A DNA stretch of 64,000 bases from Pseudoflavitalea rhizosphaerae (GTDB lineage Bacteria; Bacteroidota; Bacteroidia; Chitinophagales; Chitinophagaceae). Position numbers and translations under genes: made by a program. The DNA is taken from assembly GCF_003991355.1 (NCBI RefSeq), contig NZ_RCSU01000008.1:62001-126000 (forward strand). Reading direction: 5' to 3'. Of the stretch, positions 26,737 through 36,061 are shown piece after piece; position 1 is the stretch's first letter; each line of letters opens with the position of its first letter. Below the pieces are notes generated by a model that saw only the letters and a list, made by a program, of their open reading frames with translations, was not told the DNA's origin and made no database searches.

Positions 26737-27657
26737 ATGATCATGCAAATCATAGCAAGAACCGAGGCCACCACCGTTTATTGTAATACTGCAGCCTCTT
26801 TCCCGGACGGCGTGCTCAAAGCGCATCAGATCCTACACCAGATCTATCCTTCCTCCGAGGGCAGGCAATTCTTTGGCATTTCCCGTCCGGTGAACGGTGA
26901 AATTGAATACAAAGCCGCCGTGAGCCTTGCTCCCGGCGAGCAGCCGGTTACGGACAGGTTTGAACGGTTCGTGATCAAAAAAGGACTCTTCCTCAGCAGC
27001 ACGATCCATAATTTCATGGAAAATATCCCTTCCATTCAGAAAACCTTTGAACACCTTGTGAAAGACCCGCGTGTAGACCACGATGGTTATTGCCTGGAAG
27101 AATATCCTGATGAAAAGGATATGATCTGCATGGTTACCCTGGATGATGATAAAGTGCAAGACCTGCACCGGAAAGAACTGGCAAAGGATTATGGAACACT
27201 GTACGAAAATCTTTTGTCCACTATTCTATCATTCAAGGAAAAGGATTACAACAGGCGTCCTTTAAATGGCGGCTGGAGCCCTGCGCAGGTAGTGGACCAT
27301 ATCATTCAGGCAACTGGTGGATTGCCTGATCAGTATACCATGGATACAGACCGGCTATATTCCGAAAAAGACGAACTGACCCGTTCCGTTTTCCTGAATT
27401 TCGATACAAAAATGCAGTCGCCCGATTTCCTTCAACCCGAAGTAAGGGACTATAACAGGGATGAACAGGTGAAAACCATCGAGGGGATCCGGGACCAGCA
27501 TATGCTGTCTATCCGTGATAAGGACCTCTTTGCTATTTGCCTGGATTTTGAAATGCCGGTCTGGGGAACCCTTACCCGCTATGAATGGCTGAAGTTCATC
27601 GGCTATCATACCACCCGTCATATCCATCAATTGAAGAAGATCCACAATGCTGCATGA
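26737..27657 (+). CDS. Fusion of GyrI-like effector-binding domain and DinB-like domain
   Basis: 306 aa from ATG 26737 (ATG 26743 and 26722 are alternatives). Residues about 1-150 follow the GyrI/AraC effector-binding pattern: a strand-rich first half (FFGISRPVNGEIEYKAAVSL) and IPSIQKTFEHLVKDPR followed by CLEEYPDEKDMICMVTL. Residues about 160-306 are a DinB four-helix bundle with PLNGGWSPAQVVDHI and the closing HTTRHIHQLKKI; the His residues match the metal triad of DinB proteins. DinB-like enzymes often act as metal-dependent thiol transferases or in detoxification. The two-domain build suggests a ligand-responsive or detoxifying enzyme; the substrate is unknown. Confidence 0.8.
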   Translation: MIMQIIARTEATTVYCNTAASFPDGVLKAHQILHQIYPSSEGRQFFGISRPVNGEIEYKAAVSLAPGEQPVTDRFERFVIKKGLFLSSTIHNFMENIPSIQKTFEHLVKDPRVDHDGYCLEEYPDEKDMICMVTLDDDKVQDLHRKELAKDYGTLYENLLSTILSFKEKDYNRRPLNGGWSPAQVVDHIIQATGGLPDQYTMDTDRLYSEKDELTRSVFLNFDTKMQSPDFLQPEVRDYNRDEQVKTIEGIRDQHMLSIRDKDLFAICLDFEMPVWGTLTRYEWLKFIGYHTTRHIHQLKKIHNAA

Positions 27658-27726
27658 TATTTTTCGTTATAAATGCATTAAACCATAAAGGCTGATTCCA
27701 GTCGGATAGGACAATAAAATGCAATT

Positions 27727-28818
27727 ATGACGAAATATCAACTGCTGCTGGCGATTCCATTATTTCTGATCTTCTCCTGTAAAAAAGATAAAAGCGGCGA
27801 TGATGGAAACCCTCCCGACTCTGCCGCTTTGTATTTTCCAACTGTTTCAGGAACGGAATGGCAAACCAGCAGCGCCGCTTCTCTGAAATGGGATCAGCCG
27901 GCCATCGATGAGTTGTACACCTACCTGGATGCAAAAAATACAAAAGCTTTCATCGTTTTAAAAAATGGAAAAATAGTATTGGAGAAATATTTCGGCAGCT
28001 TCACCCAGAACTCGGACTGGTACTGGGCTTCTGCCGGCAAAACAATGACGGCCTTTCTAACGGGCATTGCACAGGAAGAAGGATTACTCAGGCTCTCCGA
28101 CAAAACATCAAAGTACCTCGGCACGGGCTGGACATCGCTTACCACTGCTGAAGAAGACCTCATAACCATTCGACATCAGCTAACCATGACCACCGGGCTG
28201 GATGATGGCGTAGCCGAAAGTGACTGTACCTCGCCTGAATGTTTAATACGCAAGGCCGATGCAGGCGCCCGCTGGGCCTATCACAATGCGCCCTATACGC
28301 TGATGGATAAAGTGATCGAAGCTGCCACCGGCAAAACTTTTCAAAATTATTTCCAGCAGAAAATAAGGGACAGGATCGGCATGAAGGGCATCTGGTTGAA
28401 AAGCGGATACAACAATGTGTATGGAAGCGATGCCAGAAGCATGGCTCGCTTTGGATTGCTGTTGCTCAACAAAGGAAAATGGGGTGACGTGGAGATACTG
28501 AAAGACCAGGAATTCTTCAATGCCCAGATCAACAGTTCACAGCAGCTCAATCCATCTTATGGTTATCTTACCTGGCTGAATGGAAAAACGAAATACATGC
28601 TTCCCACATTACAAGTGGTTTTCAATGGGCCTCTGACTCCTAATGCGCCATCCGATATGTATTGTGCTCTCGGCAAGAACGATCAGAAGATCTACGTGGT
28701 CCCTTCTCAAAAACTGGTAGTGATCAGGATGGGTGAATCTGCCGGGAATGTACAGCTGGCGGCCTCCAGCTTCGACAATGAATTGTGGGGCAAACTCAAA
28801 TCTGTGATCGGCTTTTGA
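27727..28818 (+). CDS. Serine hydrolase, class C beta-lactamase family lipoprotein
   Basis: 363 aa. Lipobox IFSC (Cys about 18). Catalytic S-x-x-K is SAGK at Ser102-Lys105, and the Y-x-N motif is YHN at 185-187. Domain shape and spacing match the beta-lactamase/penicillin-binding-protein-like family (class C, EstB, D-aminopeptidase group) of about 350 residues. Being an anchored periplasmic or surface protein, it probably acts on D-amino-acid peptides, esters or amides. The sequence does not decide whether it is a true beta-lactamase. Monocistronic, 70 bp after the DinB gene. Confidence 0.9.
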   Translation: MTKYQLLLAIPLFLIFSCKKDKSGDDGNPPDSAALYFPTVSGTEWQTSSAASLKWDQPAIDELYTYLDAKNTKAFIVLKNGKIVLEKYFGSFTQNSDWYWASAGKTMTAFLTGIAQEEGLLRLSDKTSKYLGTGWTSLTTAEEDLITIRHQLTMTTGLDDGVAESDCTSPECLIRKADAGARWAYHNAPYTLMDKVIEAATGKTFQNYFQQKIRDRIGMKGIWLKSGYNNVYGSDARSMARFGLLLLNKGKWGDVEILKDQEFFNAQINSSQQLNPSYGYLTWLNGKTKYMLPTLQVVFNGPLTPNAPSDMYCALGKNDQKIYVVPSQKLVVIRMGESAGNVQLAASSFDNELWGKLKSVIGF

Positions 28819-28870
28819 TGCTTTTTTAGAAAAAACTGAACCCTGACGGACATTGATTGTTTAAATAGGT

Positions 28871-29560
28871 ATGAGCTCAGATCTACATTATCAGTTGGAT
28901 AATCCTGCCTGGTATGCATTGACAGGTCCGCAGCAATCCTTTGCAACAGGAAATGGAAAAGTAAAAAAATATAAAACGAATAACCTTCCGTTTGCAGCTT
29001 ACGATCATCAGCATACGGATCAACTGCCATTGCTGGACCAGCAACTGCAATCCGGGGAAATATTCTTTCTCATAGGTAGCATCCCAACCCTTCCTTCAAA
29101 CTGGAGCATCCTGGCAGAACTCCCCTGCCTGCAAATGATCAATCATACACCCATTGCTACCCTTCCGGGTGCACCGGAAATTTTACCATTGGGTGAAGGC
29201 CAGAAGCAGGACATGATTGACCTGGTGCAAAGGGTGCAGCCCGGCTATTTTGCGCCTGACACCTATCAACTGGGCAGTTATTTCGGTATCTGGCAGGATG
29301 GCAAGCTGGTAGCCATGGCCGGAGTGCGTATGCGCGTGAACGGTATGAACGAGATCAGCGCCATTTGCACAGATCCCGGCTATACTGGTCGCAAATATGC
29401 GCAGCATCTGATCATCAAAATCTGCAATGCAAATCACAGCAAAGGCATCATTCCATTTTTACATGTTCTGGATACCAATGAACGCGCTGTAAAACTCTAT
29501 GAGTTCATGGGATTTGAAACAAGAAGGACTATCTCTTTCTGGAAATTGCAAAAGAACTAA
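28871..29560 (+). CDS. GNAT family N-acetyltransferase (FR47-like)
   Basis: 229 aa. The C-terminal half (about 120-225) is a GNAT fold: FGIWQDGKLVAMAGVRM, NEISAICTDPGYTGRKYAQHLI (strand 4 and the acetyl-CoA loop) and LHVLDTNERAVKLYEFMGFE, the usual motif B. The N-terminal half is poorly conserved, as in FR47-like proteins. Transfers an acetyl group from acetyl-CoA to an unknown amine. 52 bp after the serine hydrolase, possibly co-transcribed. Confidence 0.88.
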   Translation: MSSDLHYQLDNPAWYALTGPQQSFATGNGKVKKYKTNNLPFAAYDHQHTDQLPLLDQQLQSGEIFFLIGSIPTLPSNWSILAELPCLQMINHTPIATLPGAPEILPLGEGQKQDMIDLVQRVQPGYFAPDTYQLGSYFGIWQDGKLVAMAGVRMRVNGMNEISAICTDPGYTGRKYAQHLIIKICNANHSKGIIPFLHVLDTNERAVKLYEFMGFETRRTISFWKLQKN

Positions 29561-29618
29561 TGGCTTCTTCTTTCCCATTTTTCTATCGTAATAGTGTGCC
29601 ATAGCGTATCTTGCAGGA

Positions 29619-30434
29619 GTGAACGCCATTGAAAGCATCAGGAACCTGTATATCCCCATTCAGCCGACGGTTAAGCAGTCCGCTGACAATGTCGCCTACC
29701 TGGAATTCCTTCCCCACCCTTCGCTTCAGCAGTATATTTACTGCTATTGGGAGTTGAAAACATTGGCTCCATTGAATGAGGATTTCATTTATCGTGTGGT
29801 GGCGGATGGATGTATAGATATTTATTTTGAACTCGGAAACCCTGCAAATAACTGGGTGATGGGATTCTGCAAAAAATATACAGAGTTTCCGATAGGTAAT
29901 CAGTTCCATTATGTTGGTGTCAGGTTTCTTCCAACCATGTTCCCGCAATTATTCCGCGTGGATGCATCCACGTTAAGTAACAGGTATGAACAATTGAAAG
30001 CTGTTGTTCCTGGAACGGCCGGATTTATTGCCAGTCGATTTCACGCTGGTATGAACGTTACAGAGATGTCTTCGTTGTTCGATAATTGGTTTGCGAAAGT
30101 GATCTCGTCTGCTCAGTTTGATGAGGATAACAGGCTGTATGAGGCCATCGGCATTATTTTGCAGCAGTCCGGCGTATTGAATTTGGAAGCAGATCTGAAA
30201 ACGGGGGTAAGTCCTCGTCAGCTGCGCCGGTTGTTTGAATTCTATATTGGCGATACGCCAAAGACCTTCAGCAAAGTAGTACGCTTTCAGAATATCCTTC
30301 GCGCCAAACCAAGTACGCAGAGCCTTCGCCGTAACAAACTTTTCTTTGATGTGGGATATTATGATCAGGCTCATTTCATTAAGGAGTTCAGGAACTTCTA
30401 TGGCGTTACGCCTTCGAAGGCTTTTGGAAGGTAG
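29619..30434 (+). CDS. AraC family transcriptional regulator (DUF6597-type N-terminus)
   Basis: About 271 aa from GTG 29619; no ATG lies in frame before residue 100, so the start is uncertain. N-terminal ligand domain (about 20-110) with LPHPSLQQYIYCYWEL and ADGCIDIYFELG, typical of the DUF6597 domain in Bacteroidota AraC proteins. C-terminal AraC HTH (about 190-265): VSPRQLRRLFEFYIGDTPKTF and FFDVGYYDQAHFIKEFRNFYGVTPSKAF. The TATCTTGC at 29606-29613 is close to the -7 box but too near the GTG, so the true transcript or start may differ. Possible target: the neighbouring VOC and NADAR genes. Confidence 0.85.
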   Translation: MNAIESIRNLYIPIQPTVKQSADNVAYLEFLPHPSLQQYIYCYWELKTLAPLNEDFIYRVVADGCIDIYFELGNPANNWVMGFCKKYTEFPIGNQFHYVGVRFLPTMFPQLFRVDASTLSNRYEQLKAVVPGTAGFIASRFHAGMNVTEMSSLFDNWFAKVISSAQFDEDNRLYEAIGIILQQSGVLNLEADLKTGVSPRQLRRLFEFYIGDTPKTFSKVVRFQNILRAKPSTQSLRRNKLFFDVGYYDQAHFIKEFRNFYGVTPSKAFGR

Positions 30435-30504
30435 AATGTCCGTTTTTTACAATATCAGCAGGTAGGTATTTCACAACTTTGTGGTGTAAACAAAACAAAT
30501 GATC

Positions 30505-30879
30505 ATGAAACTGAATGCAGGCATAATAACAGATAAAATGGCAGCCACCAAAGCTTTCTATACAGATGTGCTCGGGTTTGGCGTAACCTTCGAAAATGAA
30601 TTCTACCTGCTGATGCATACGCCCGGTCGTACCAGCGAGCTCAGCTTCCTGCTGCCCAACCATCCATCGCAGCAAGCCCTGTTCCAGCCGGCATTTGGCG
30701 GCCAGGGTGTGTATCTGACCATCGAAGTGGAGGATGTGGATGCGTTGTATGAAGAAATGAAAAAGAAGAATGTGGAAATAATGATCGAGATCCGTGATGA
30801 ACCCTGGGGCGACAGGCATTTTGCCATTCGTGATCCGAATGGCGTGGGGATAGACCTGGTAAAATATTCCGGAGAATGA
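30505..30879 (+). CDS. VOC family (glyoxalase-like) protein
   Basis: 124 aa from ATG 30505 (ATG 30499 also possible). One VOC module pair: KAFYTDVLGFGVTFENEFYLLM at the N-terminus, and WGDRHFAIRDPNGVGIDLVKYS at the end, the second-half metal-ligand region. Fits glyoxalase/bleomycin-resistance type dimers. The function within the superfamily is open. Its stop overlaps an in-frame ATG of the next gene. Confidence 0.88.
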   Translation: MKLNAGIITDKMAATKAFYTDVLGFGVTFENEFYLLMHTPGRTSELSFLLPNHPSQQALFQPAFGGQGVYLTIEVEDVDALYEEMKKKNVEIMIEIRDEPWGDRHFAIRDPNGVGIDLVKYSGE

Positions 30880-30920
30880 TCACGACAAATTGTAATTTCC
30901 AAAACAGAATTTTAATAAGA

Positions 30921-31715
30921 ATGGAATTAAAGGATCTTCTGCAAGGGCATAAACATTACAATATCGATTGGTTGATCAATGAAACCGAATCCGGTACTCA
31001 ACCTAAATACATTAACTTCTGGGGGCATACGTCAAATTCTTCAGTCAGCGTTGGCAAAGAGTGTTTCAGTCAGTGGTACCGTAGCCCGTTTACCGTTAAT
31101 AGAATTCTGTACAAAACTGCCGAGCATTGGATGATGGCTCAAAAGGCAAATTTGTTTGATGATAGAAGAAATTTTCAAAAGATAATCGAGTCCGATAAGC
31201 CCGGAGAGGCAAAGGATCTTGGAAGACAAATAATGGGGTATGATGATGAGGTTTGGAATGAAGCGAAATTTGATATTGTAAAACTGGGAAATATTCACAA
31301 ATTCAATCAGCATCAAGCATTACTGGATTTTCTGCTTGGTACAGGCAACAGGGTCCTGGTGGAAGCAAGTCCTCTTGATAAGATCTGGGGAGCGGGGATC
31401 GCAAAAGATTCACCACTGATCGATAAGCCCTATGCATGGCCTGGCATCAACCTACTGGGTTTTGCGTTGATGGAAGTGAGGGATTTTTTCCTGGAGTATG
31501 GAACAGTGATGGATACCAATGATCTGTTACCTCCACCCTGGATCCGGTTTCCAGAGATTAATCCACATGATATGTTCTGGAGAATGGGATGCGGTGAGGA
31601 ATATATCTTGTCTCTGTATACACAAAATTTGACACTTGATTCACAAAAGCGGATCGCTTATTTTCTAAACAATCCTGCACCACTTGAATGGAAGGACTAT
31701 TATTCAGACTTCTGA
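30921..31715 (+). CDS. NADAR domain protein (YbiA/RibX-like)
   Basis: 264 aa from ATG 30921; ATG 30876 overlapping the VOC stop as ATGA gives 15 more residues and would mean coupling. Core motifs of the NADAR family: INFWGH, CFSQWYRSPF, YKTAEHWMMAQKA with the catalytic-type Glu-His, and AKFDIVKLGN with WGAGIAKDSP. Family knowledge: NADAR proteins act on ADP-ribose-type substrates; YbiA works on riboflavin-pathway intermediates and others remove ADP-ribose from DNA bases. The last 80 residues extend beyond the usual 160-residue domain. More A+T-rich than the genes upstream. Confidence 0.87.
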   Translation: MELKDLLQGHKHYNIDWLINETESGTQPKYINFWGHTSNSSVSVGKECFSQWYRSPFTVNRILYKTAEHWMMAQKANLFDDRRNFQKIIESDKPGEAKDLGRQIMGYDDEVWNEAKFDIVKLGNIHKFNQHQALLDFLLGTGNRVLVEASPLDKIWGAGIAKDSPLIDKPYAWPGINLLGFALMEVRDFFLEYGTVMDTNDLLPPPWIRFPEINPHDMFWRMGCGEEYILSLYTQNLTLDSQKRIAYFLNNPAPLEWKDYYSDF

Positions 31716-32025
31716 CAGTTTGCTTCAATTTCAATGAGTACGTAAGATCGGAATAAACCTTGATCCCGAAAACGGAAGTGCAATCCGGTTTTATGCAATC
31801 GAAATGGCGTGGGATATCGCACCACTTTATTTGAAAATTACCTGATTGTAGTTGTACGGCGTTAATAGGATCAGGCAATACTTTGTTTCCTGGCATTGAA
31901 AATTTCCTAAAAATATCAGTTCCCGGATCTTACCTATTCCTTATTGAGAATTCAATGGAATTCATTTATTTTAACGTATCAAACCCTGTACAATATTTTA
32001 GTATCGATTATCAAAATCAGGAAAA
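31716..32025. other. 310-bp intergenic region, nothing firm seen
   Basis: A+T-rich. A minus-strand frame (31558-31896) crosses it but overlaps the NADAR gene and has no recognisable pattern. A near-consensus TATTTTAG lies about 35 bp before the DUF2200 start. Confidence 0.5.
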
Positions 32026-32376
32026 ATGGATAATGCGAGAGTATTCAAAATGAAGTTTGCAAACATTTATTCCCTGTATATCGAAAAAGTTGAGAAAAAA
32101 GGGCGCACAAAATCTGAACTGGATGAAGTACTCTGTTGGCTTACCGGATACAATGTGAAAACCCTGCAGCAGCAGATTGAAATGGAAACGGATCTTGAGA
32201 ATTTCTTTGCGCAGGCTCCGCAATTTAACCCTAATGCCTCCAAAATTACAGGCTTGATCTGTGGTTACCGTGTTGAAGAAATTGAAGATAAGCTCATGCA
32301 AAAGATCCGGTATATGGATAAACTGGTAGATGAGTTGGCCAAGGGAAAGAAAATGGAAAAAATATTGAGGCAATGA
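32026..32376 (+). CDS. DUF2200 family protein
   Basis: 116 aa, cytoplasmic. Matches DUF2200 throughout: VFKMKFANIYSLYIEKVEKKGRT, then VLCWLTGYN and the LICGYRVEEIEDKLMQKIRYMDKLVDELAKGK helix. Length is normal for the family. No function is established; members occur as single small genes in many bacteria. It is convergent with the synthetase gene downstream. Confidence 0.9.
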   Translation: MDNARVFKMKFANIYSLYIEKVEKKGRTKSELDEVLCWLTGYNVKTLQQQIEMETDLENFFAQAPQFNPNASKITGLICGYRVEEIEDKLMQKIRYMDKLVDELAKGKKMEKILRQ

Positions 32377-32478
32377 CGGGCCAGCAACAATTAATTACAG
32401 GTAATATCAGAGCCTTTAAGAAGATTTTTAAAGGGCAGTTTGAATTTGCTGTTAAGACTTACTACTAATAGCAAAAAG

Positions 32479-35400
32479 TCAAATTTTGGAAGGAATAGTT
32501 TGTATTCCCAGAAACTTTAGATATCTGTCGAGCAATGTTTTGTCAAAAGAAGGTTCATCAATTGTTGACCCTTTCAGAAAACTGTCTGTGTTCTGCCGGT
32601 GCCAAATATATGTATCCTGGTATAATTCAACTGTTGACTGTCCTTCATGCATATTATCCTTGAAAAGGCTGGTAAGCGGGTAAAGACGGTTCGAAGTGTC
32701 ATTTTCCCATTGATGGCGCCAATCTTTGTATGACATTTTACAAAGGCCGAAATCATACAGATCATTCAACCGGACAAAGAATTGCTCTAAAGTGAGGTTT
32801 GTTTCCGGAGAAGCAATAAGATTGAATTTCAGGCCAATTGCGTCTTTGTTTTTAGTGATGTGAACTACAGCTTTTGCTATGTAATCAACAGTGATCAATC
32901 CTTCCCTGAGTTCATTCAATGCAGGGTAGGACCCAAATTCAATACAATTCTTTACAAGGCCCGCCCACCACTGATAGGGTGCGCTGGCGCCGGTTTGACT
33001 ATTGCACATAGCGTAGCCCAATCGGAAAGTAATAACCGGTACACCATGAGCAGCCGCAAGATCTGCAATTGCTTCCATTACCCATTTACTTCTTACATAA
33101 CCTATATCCTTGCTAACGGAAAGGATATTCTGGTTTATGTCGTCAGATTCATTCATTATTTTTTTGTGTGTAAACACATGCCCCCAACTGTATACTGAGA
33201 TAGTTGACATCAGAGAAAGACATTTAGGTTTACCTTCAGCTGCAAAGCTTAATATTTCCCTTAACCCTTCAACATTTGGCTTTTTCATATAGGAGTATGG
33301 TTCAATGAAGTTTACCGAACTCCCGGAATGATAGATCACCTCAATTTCATTCGCTAATTCAGCATACAATACAGGTGGTATCCCAAGACAGTTTTGAGAA
33401 AAATCGCCTGTTATCGGAATGATCCTGCTTTTAAACAAGGGATGGATTTCCAGATTGTATGCAGCGAAAGTCTGCATGATTTTTTCTCTCGCATGATAGT
33501 CATCAGTAGCCCTCACAAGGCAGTATACTTTTGCATTTGTACTTACAAGAAGTTCCTGTAACAGATGAATTCCCACGAAACCGGTTGAACCTGTCAGTAA
33601 TACTGACTGTTGATTTATAAGGGCACTCTCATCAAATTTTCTTTTAAAAGAAAAATCCTCCGGCAAATAAACATCCTTCTGCAATGCTATATACGGTTCT
33701 ACATCTTCAATTGCTACGGTTGCTTCACCCGATGCTAGTCTATTATCAATTATCGATGCATAGCTTTCCAATGTTGGGTACTGATATAGATCGCGCATGT
33801 AGACTTTTGTTTTGAAATGCTTTTGAAGTTCAGTTGTTACGATGGCTACCAGTAACGAATCTCCACCTATATCGAAGAAATTATCGTTGTTAAGGATATA
33901 TGGTCTTTCGAGAAAACACTGCCAGACTTTGGAGATGATATTGGCAGTTGATGAGCGTTCATCCTCAATTTCAGGTATTTCTTCTTTGAAATTGATCAGC
34001 ACTGTTTCTAATTGTGCTTTGTCGATTTTTCCATTTATAGTTGTGGGAAGTTCATCAATCTGGTAGAACATTGCCGGAATCATGTATGCCGGAAGATCCT
34101 GCTTTAGTTGCTGACGGAGTGTAGAAAATAAAAATGTATCCTGGCTATTGTTGGCTACCACAAATGCGATCAGCTGATTTTGCTGACGGGAATTTTCCCT
34201 TACAATAATTGCAGTTTTTTTGACATTTTCGTTTCGCATGATGGCAGATTCTATTTCACCCAGTTCTACTCTGAATCCACGAATTTTTACCTGTTTGTCA
34301 ATTCTTCCCAGAAACGCTATGTTCCCTCCTGGTAAAATGCGGGCCAGATCACCAGTACGGTAAATTCTTTCACCAGGTACAGATGGATTTTCAATAAACT
34401 TTGCAGCGGTCAGTTCCTCATTATTGTGATAGCATTTAGCCAAACCAATTCCACCGAGACAAAGCTCTCCGGTATTTCCATGCTCCACAGGCCTTAATTC
34501 CTGATCAAGTAAATAAATACTTGTATTGGCTATAGGCATTCCAATGGTGGATACAAACTGTCCATCTACATCTTTTACATGGCGGTGAGTGGCATATACT
34601 GTATATTCCGTTGGGCCGTAGTAGTCAATCAGTCTATAAGACAGTCCATCGGTTAATACTGGTTTCAATTGTTCTCCTCCGGTAAAAAGGTATTTTAGAT
34701 CAGGCAGCACTTTGTTTCTTGATAGACTGACTACTTCAGGAACCAGTACTGTTGCCGAAAAAGCATGGGTGATTCCATGTGACACGTAGAACTCAATAAG
34801 AGCTGCCGCATCAGTTCTATCATCATTATCTGTAATAATAAGTGTTGCACCAGCAACTAATGCGGACCATGTTTCCCAGACTGAAATATCAAATGTAAGA
34901 CCGGCAACTAACGTAAGCCTGCTATCCACAGTTACTTCATAAATTGAATTATGCCAGGTAACCAGATGATGTATGGAAAGATGACCAATCACCACACCTT
35001 TGGGTTCACCAGTAGACCCGGATGTGTATATCATGTAAGCGTTGTCGGACGGGAAAACTGCTGGCCGGTCAAAAATGCAAGGCGCATTCATGTTTGTTTT
35101 ATCTACATAAAGAGCTCTGACAGACCCATTCAGTAGTTCAGCATCATTCCACAATGAAGTTTGGGATATGATTAGTTTTGCATTACAGTCTTTCAAAATG
35201 TACTCCACCCTTTTTTTCGGATACATGGGATCAATAGGTACGTAAGCCGCCCCTGATTTCAGAATAGCGAGTACCCCTATCACCCATTCAACTGAACGCT
35301 CAAGGTATATTGGAACATATTCACCTTTCCTGAGACCATTCTCAATGAGCCAATCTGACATCGCACTGCTTCTTTCATCAAGTTGTAGGTATGACAATGA

Positions 35401-35607
35401 TTGGTCTTTAAAGCTGACTGCGGTTTGTGAAGGCTGTTTTAAAGCATTCTTCTCAAAAAGAGATAAGATCGTTTCTTCAGGTTCAATATTTTTCCGGGAA
35501 AGGTCTGAAGGGCTTTCCGAAAAGTTGATATCAGCATCAGCTGAGACACCATCGCATTGATGCAGGGTGTTTTTGGGCGAGTACTTATTTTTCACTGAGG
35601 ATGACAC
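32479..35607 (-). CDS. Single-module NRPS-like protein: adenylation, carrier, thioester reductase
   Basis: 1042 aa. Adenylation domain about 45-530: YTSGSTGEPKG (A3, 194-204), YYGPTE (A5, 329-334), RGFRVELGEIE (A8) and NGKIDK with Lys527 (A10). Carrier domain about 550-625: GGDSL with phosphopantetheine Ser584. Reductase about 650-1020: TGSTGFVG (672-679) nucleotide loop and Y837-x3-K841 catalytic pair with Thr802. No condensation domain. This A-T-R order is that of carboxylic acid reductases and Lys2: activate an acid, load it, release it as aldehyde with NADPH. Aligning by eye with GrsA, the pocket reads D240, I241, W244, F283, F308, G310, Y329, V337, Y338, K527: large and aromatic, no confident substrate. 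No phosphopantetheinyl transferase or partner is adjacent. Clearly more A+T-rich than the flanking DNA. Confidence 0.92.
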   Translation of the reverse strand: MSSSVKNKYSPKNTLHQCDGVSADADINFSESPSDLSRKNIEPEETILSLFEKNALKQPSQTAVSFKDQSLSYLQLDERSSAMSDWLIENGLRKGEYVPIYLERSVEWVIGVLAILKSGAAYVPIDPMYPKKRVEYILKDCNAKLIISQTSLWNDAELLNGSVRALYVDKTNMNAPCIFDRPAVFPSDNAYMIYTSGSTGEPKGVVIGHLSIHHLVTWHNSIYEVTVDSRLTLVAGLTFDISVWETWSALVAGATLIITDNDDRTDAAALIEFYVSHGITHAFSATVLVPEVVSLSRNKVLPDLKYLFTGGEQLKPVLTDGLSYRLIDYYGPTEYTVYATHRHVKDVDGQFVSTIGMPIANTSIYLLDQELRPVEHGNTGELCLGGIGLAKCYHNNEELTAAKFIENPSVPGERIYRTGDLARILPGGNIAFLGRIDKQVKIRGFRVELGEIESAIMRNENVKKTAIIVRENSRQQNQLIAFVVANNSQDTFLFSTLRQQLKQDLPAYMIPAMFYQIDELPTTINGKIDKAQLETVLINFKEEIPEIEDERSSTANIISKVWQCFLERPYILNNDNFFDIGGDSLLVAIVTTELQKHFKTKVYMRDLYQYPTLESYASIIDNRLASGEATVAIEDVEPYIALQKDVYLPEDFSFKRKFDESALINQQSVLLTGSTGFVGIHLLQELLVSTNAKVYCLVRATDDYHAREKIMQTFAAYNLEIHPLFKSRIIPITGDFSQNCLGIPPVLYAELANEIEVIYHSGSSVNFIEPYSYMKKPNVEGLREILSFAAEGKPKCLSLMSTISVYSWGHVFTHKKIMNESDDINQNILSVSKDIGYVRSKWVMEAIADLAAAHGVPVITFRLGYAMCNSQTGASAPYQWWAGLVKNCIEFGSYPALNELREGLITVDYIAKAVVHITKNKDAIGLKFNLIASPETNLTLEQFFVRLNDLYDFGLCKMSYKDWRHQWENDTSNRLYPLTSLFKDNMHEGQSTVELYQDTYIWHRQNTDSFLKGSTIDEPSFDKTLLDRYLKFLGIQTIPSKI

Positions 35608-36061
35608 AAGGCTCCTTAACCTGATTTTTATCGAGTTTTTACAAAATGGATATATGATAAATTTAGCTACTGAAAAATGGAGCGTCTTATGAATTTGGGA
35701 TAAAAAGCGCTAAAAAATGACAGTAAATATTCAGATCAGTGAATGACCGAACACAGTACTTATTAAGGCAACTATCGGATGCTGTTTCCTTATAACGAGA
35801 CAACTGGACAGATTTCTAACCTGATTATACAGGGGTTTTTGGAAACTCAACGATTTACGTATAAATTAAATCTCGAAAACTGTAATCAGACTTAATGTTG
35901 CAAATCGATTAGAATTCCCAAAGCATATCGATGTCGAAAAATGGACCGTCTGAAGCATAATTCCACCTTAAAATTGTCGGCTATACCTATAATTGCTGAC
36001 CGGCTGCATTTTTAAAGTCGGGACTGGTCTTTCCATTATAATGATGCACCCCTCCATGAGA
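35608..36061. other. 454-bp A+T-rich intergenic region
   Basis: No gene seen. Contains an imperfect 16-nt direct repeat (GAAAAATGGASCGTCT) at 35672-35687 and 35936-35951, one mismatch, 264 bp apart. Promoter signals for the synthetase are not clear. Confidence 0.55.

Noticed and set aside
31558-31896. 112-aa minus-strand frame crossing the NADAR end and the next gap
   Set aside because: Overlaps 158 bases of a conserved gene and has no family resemblance or start signal; could be revisited if homologues exist.
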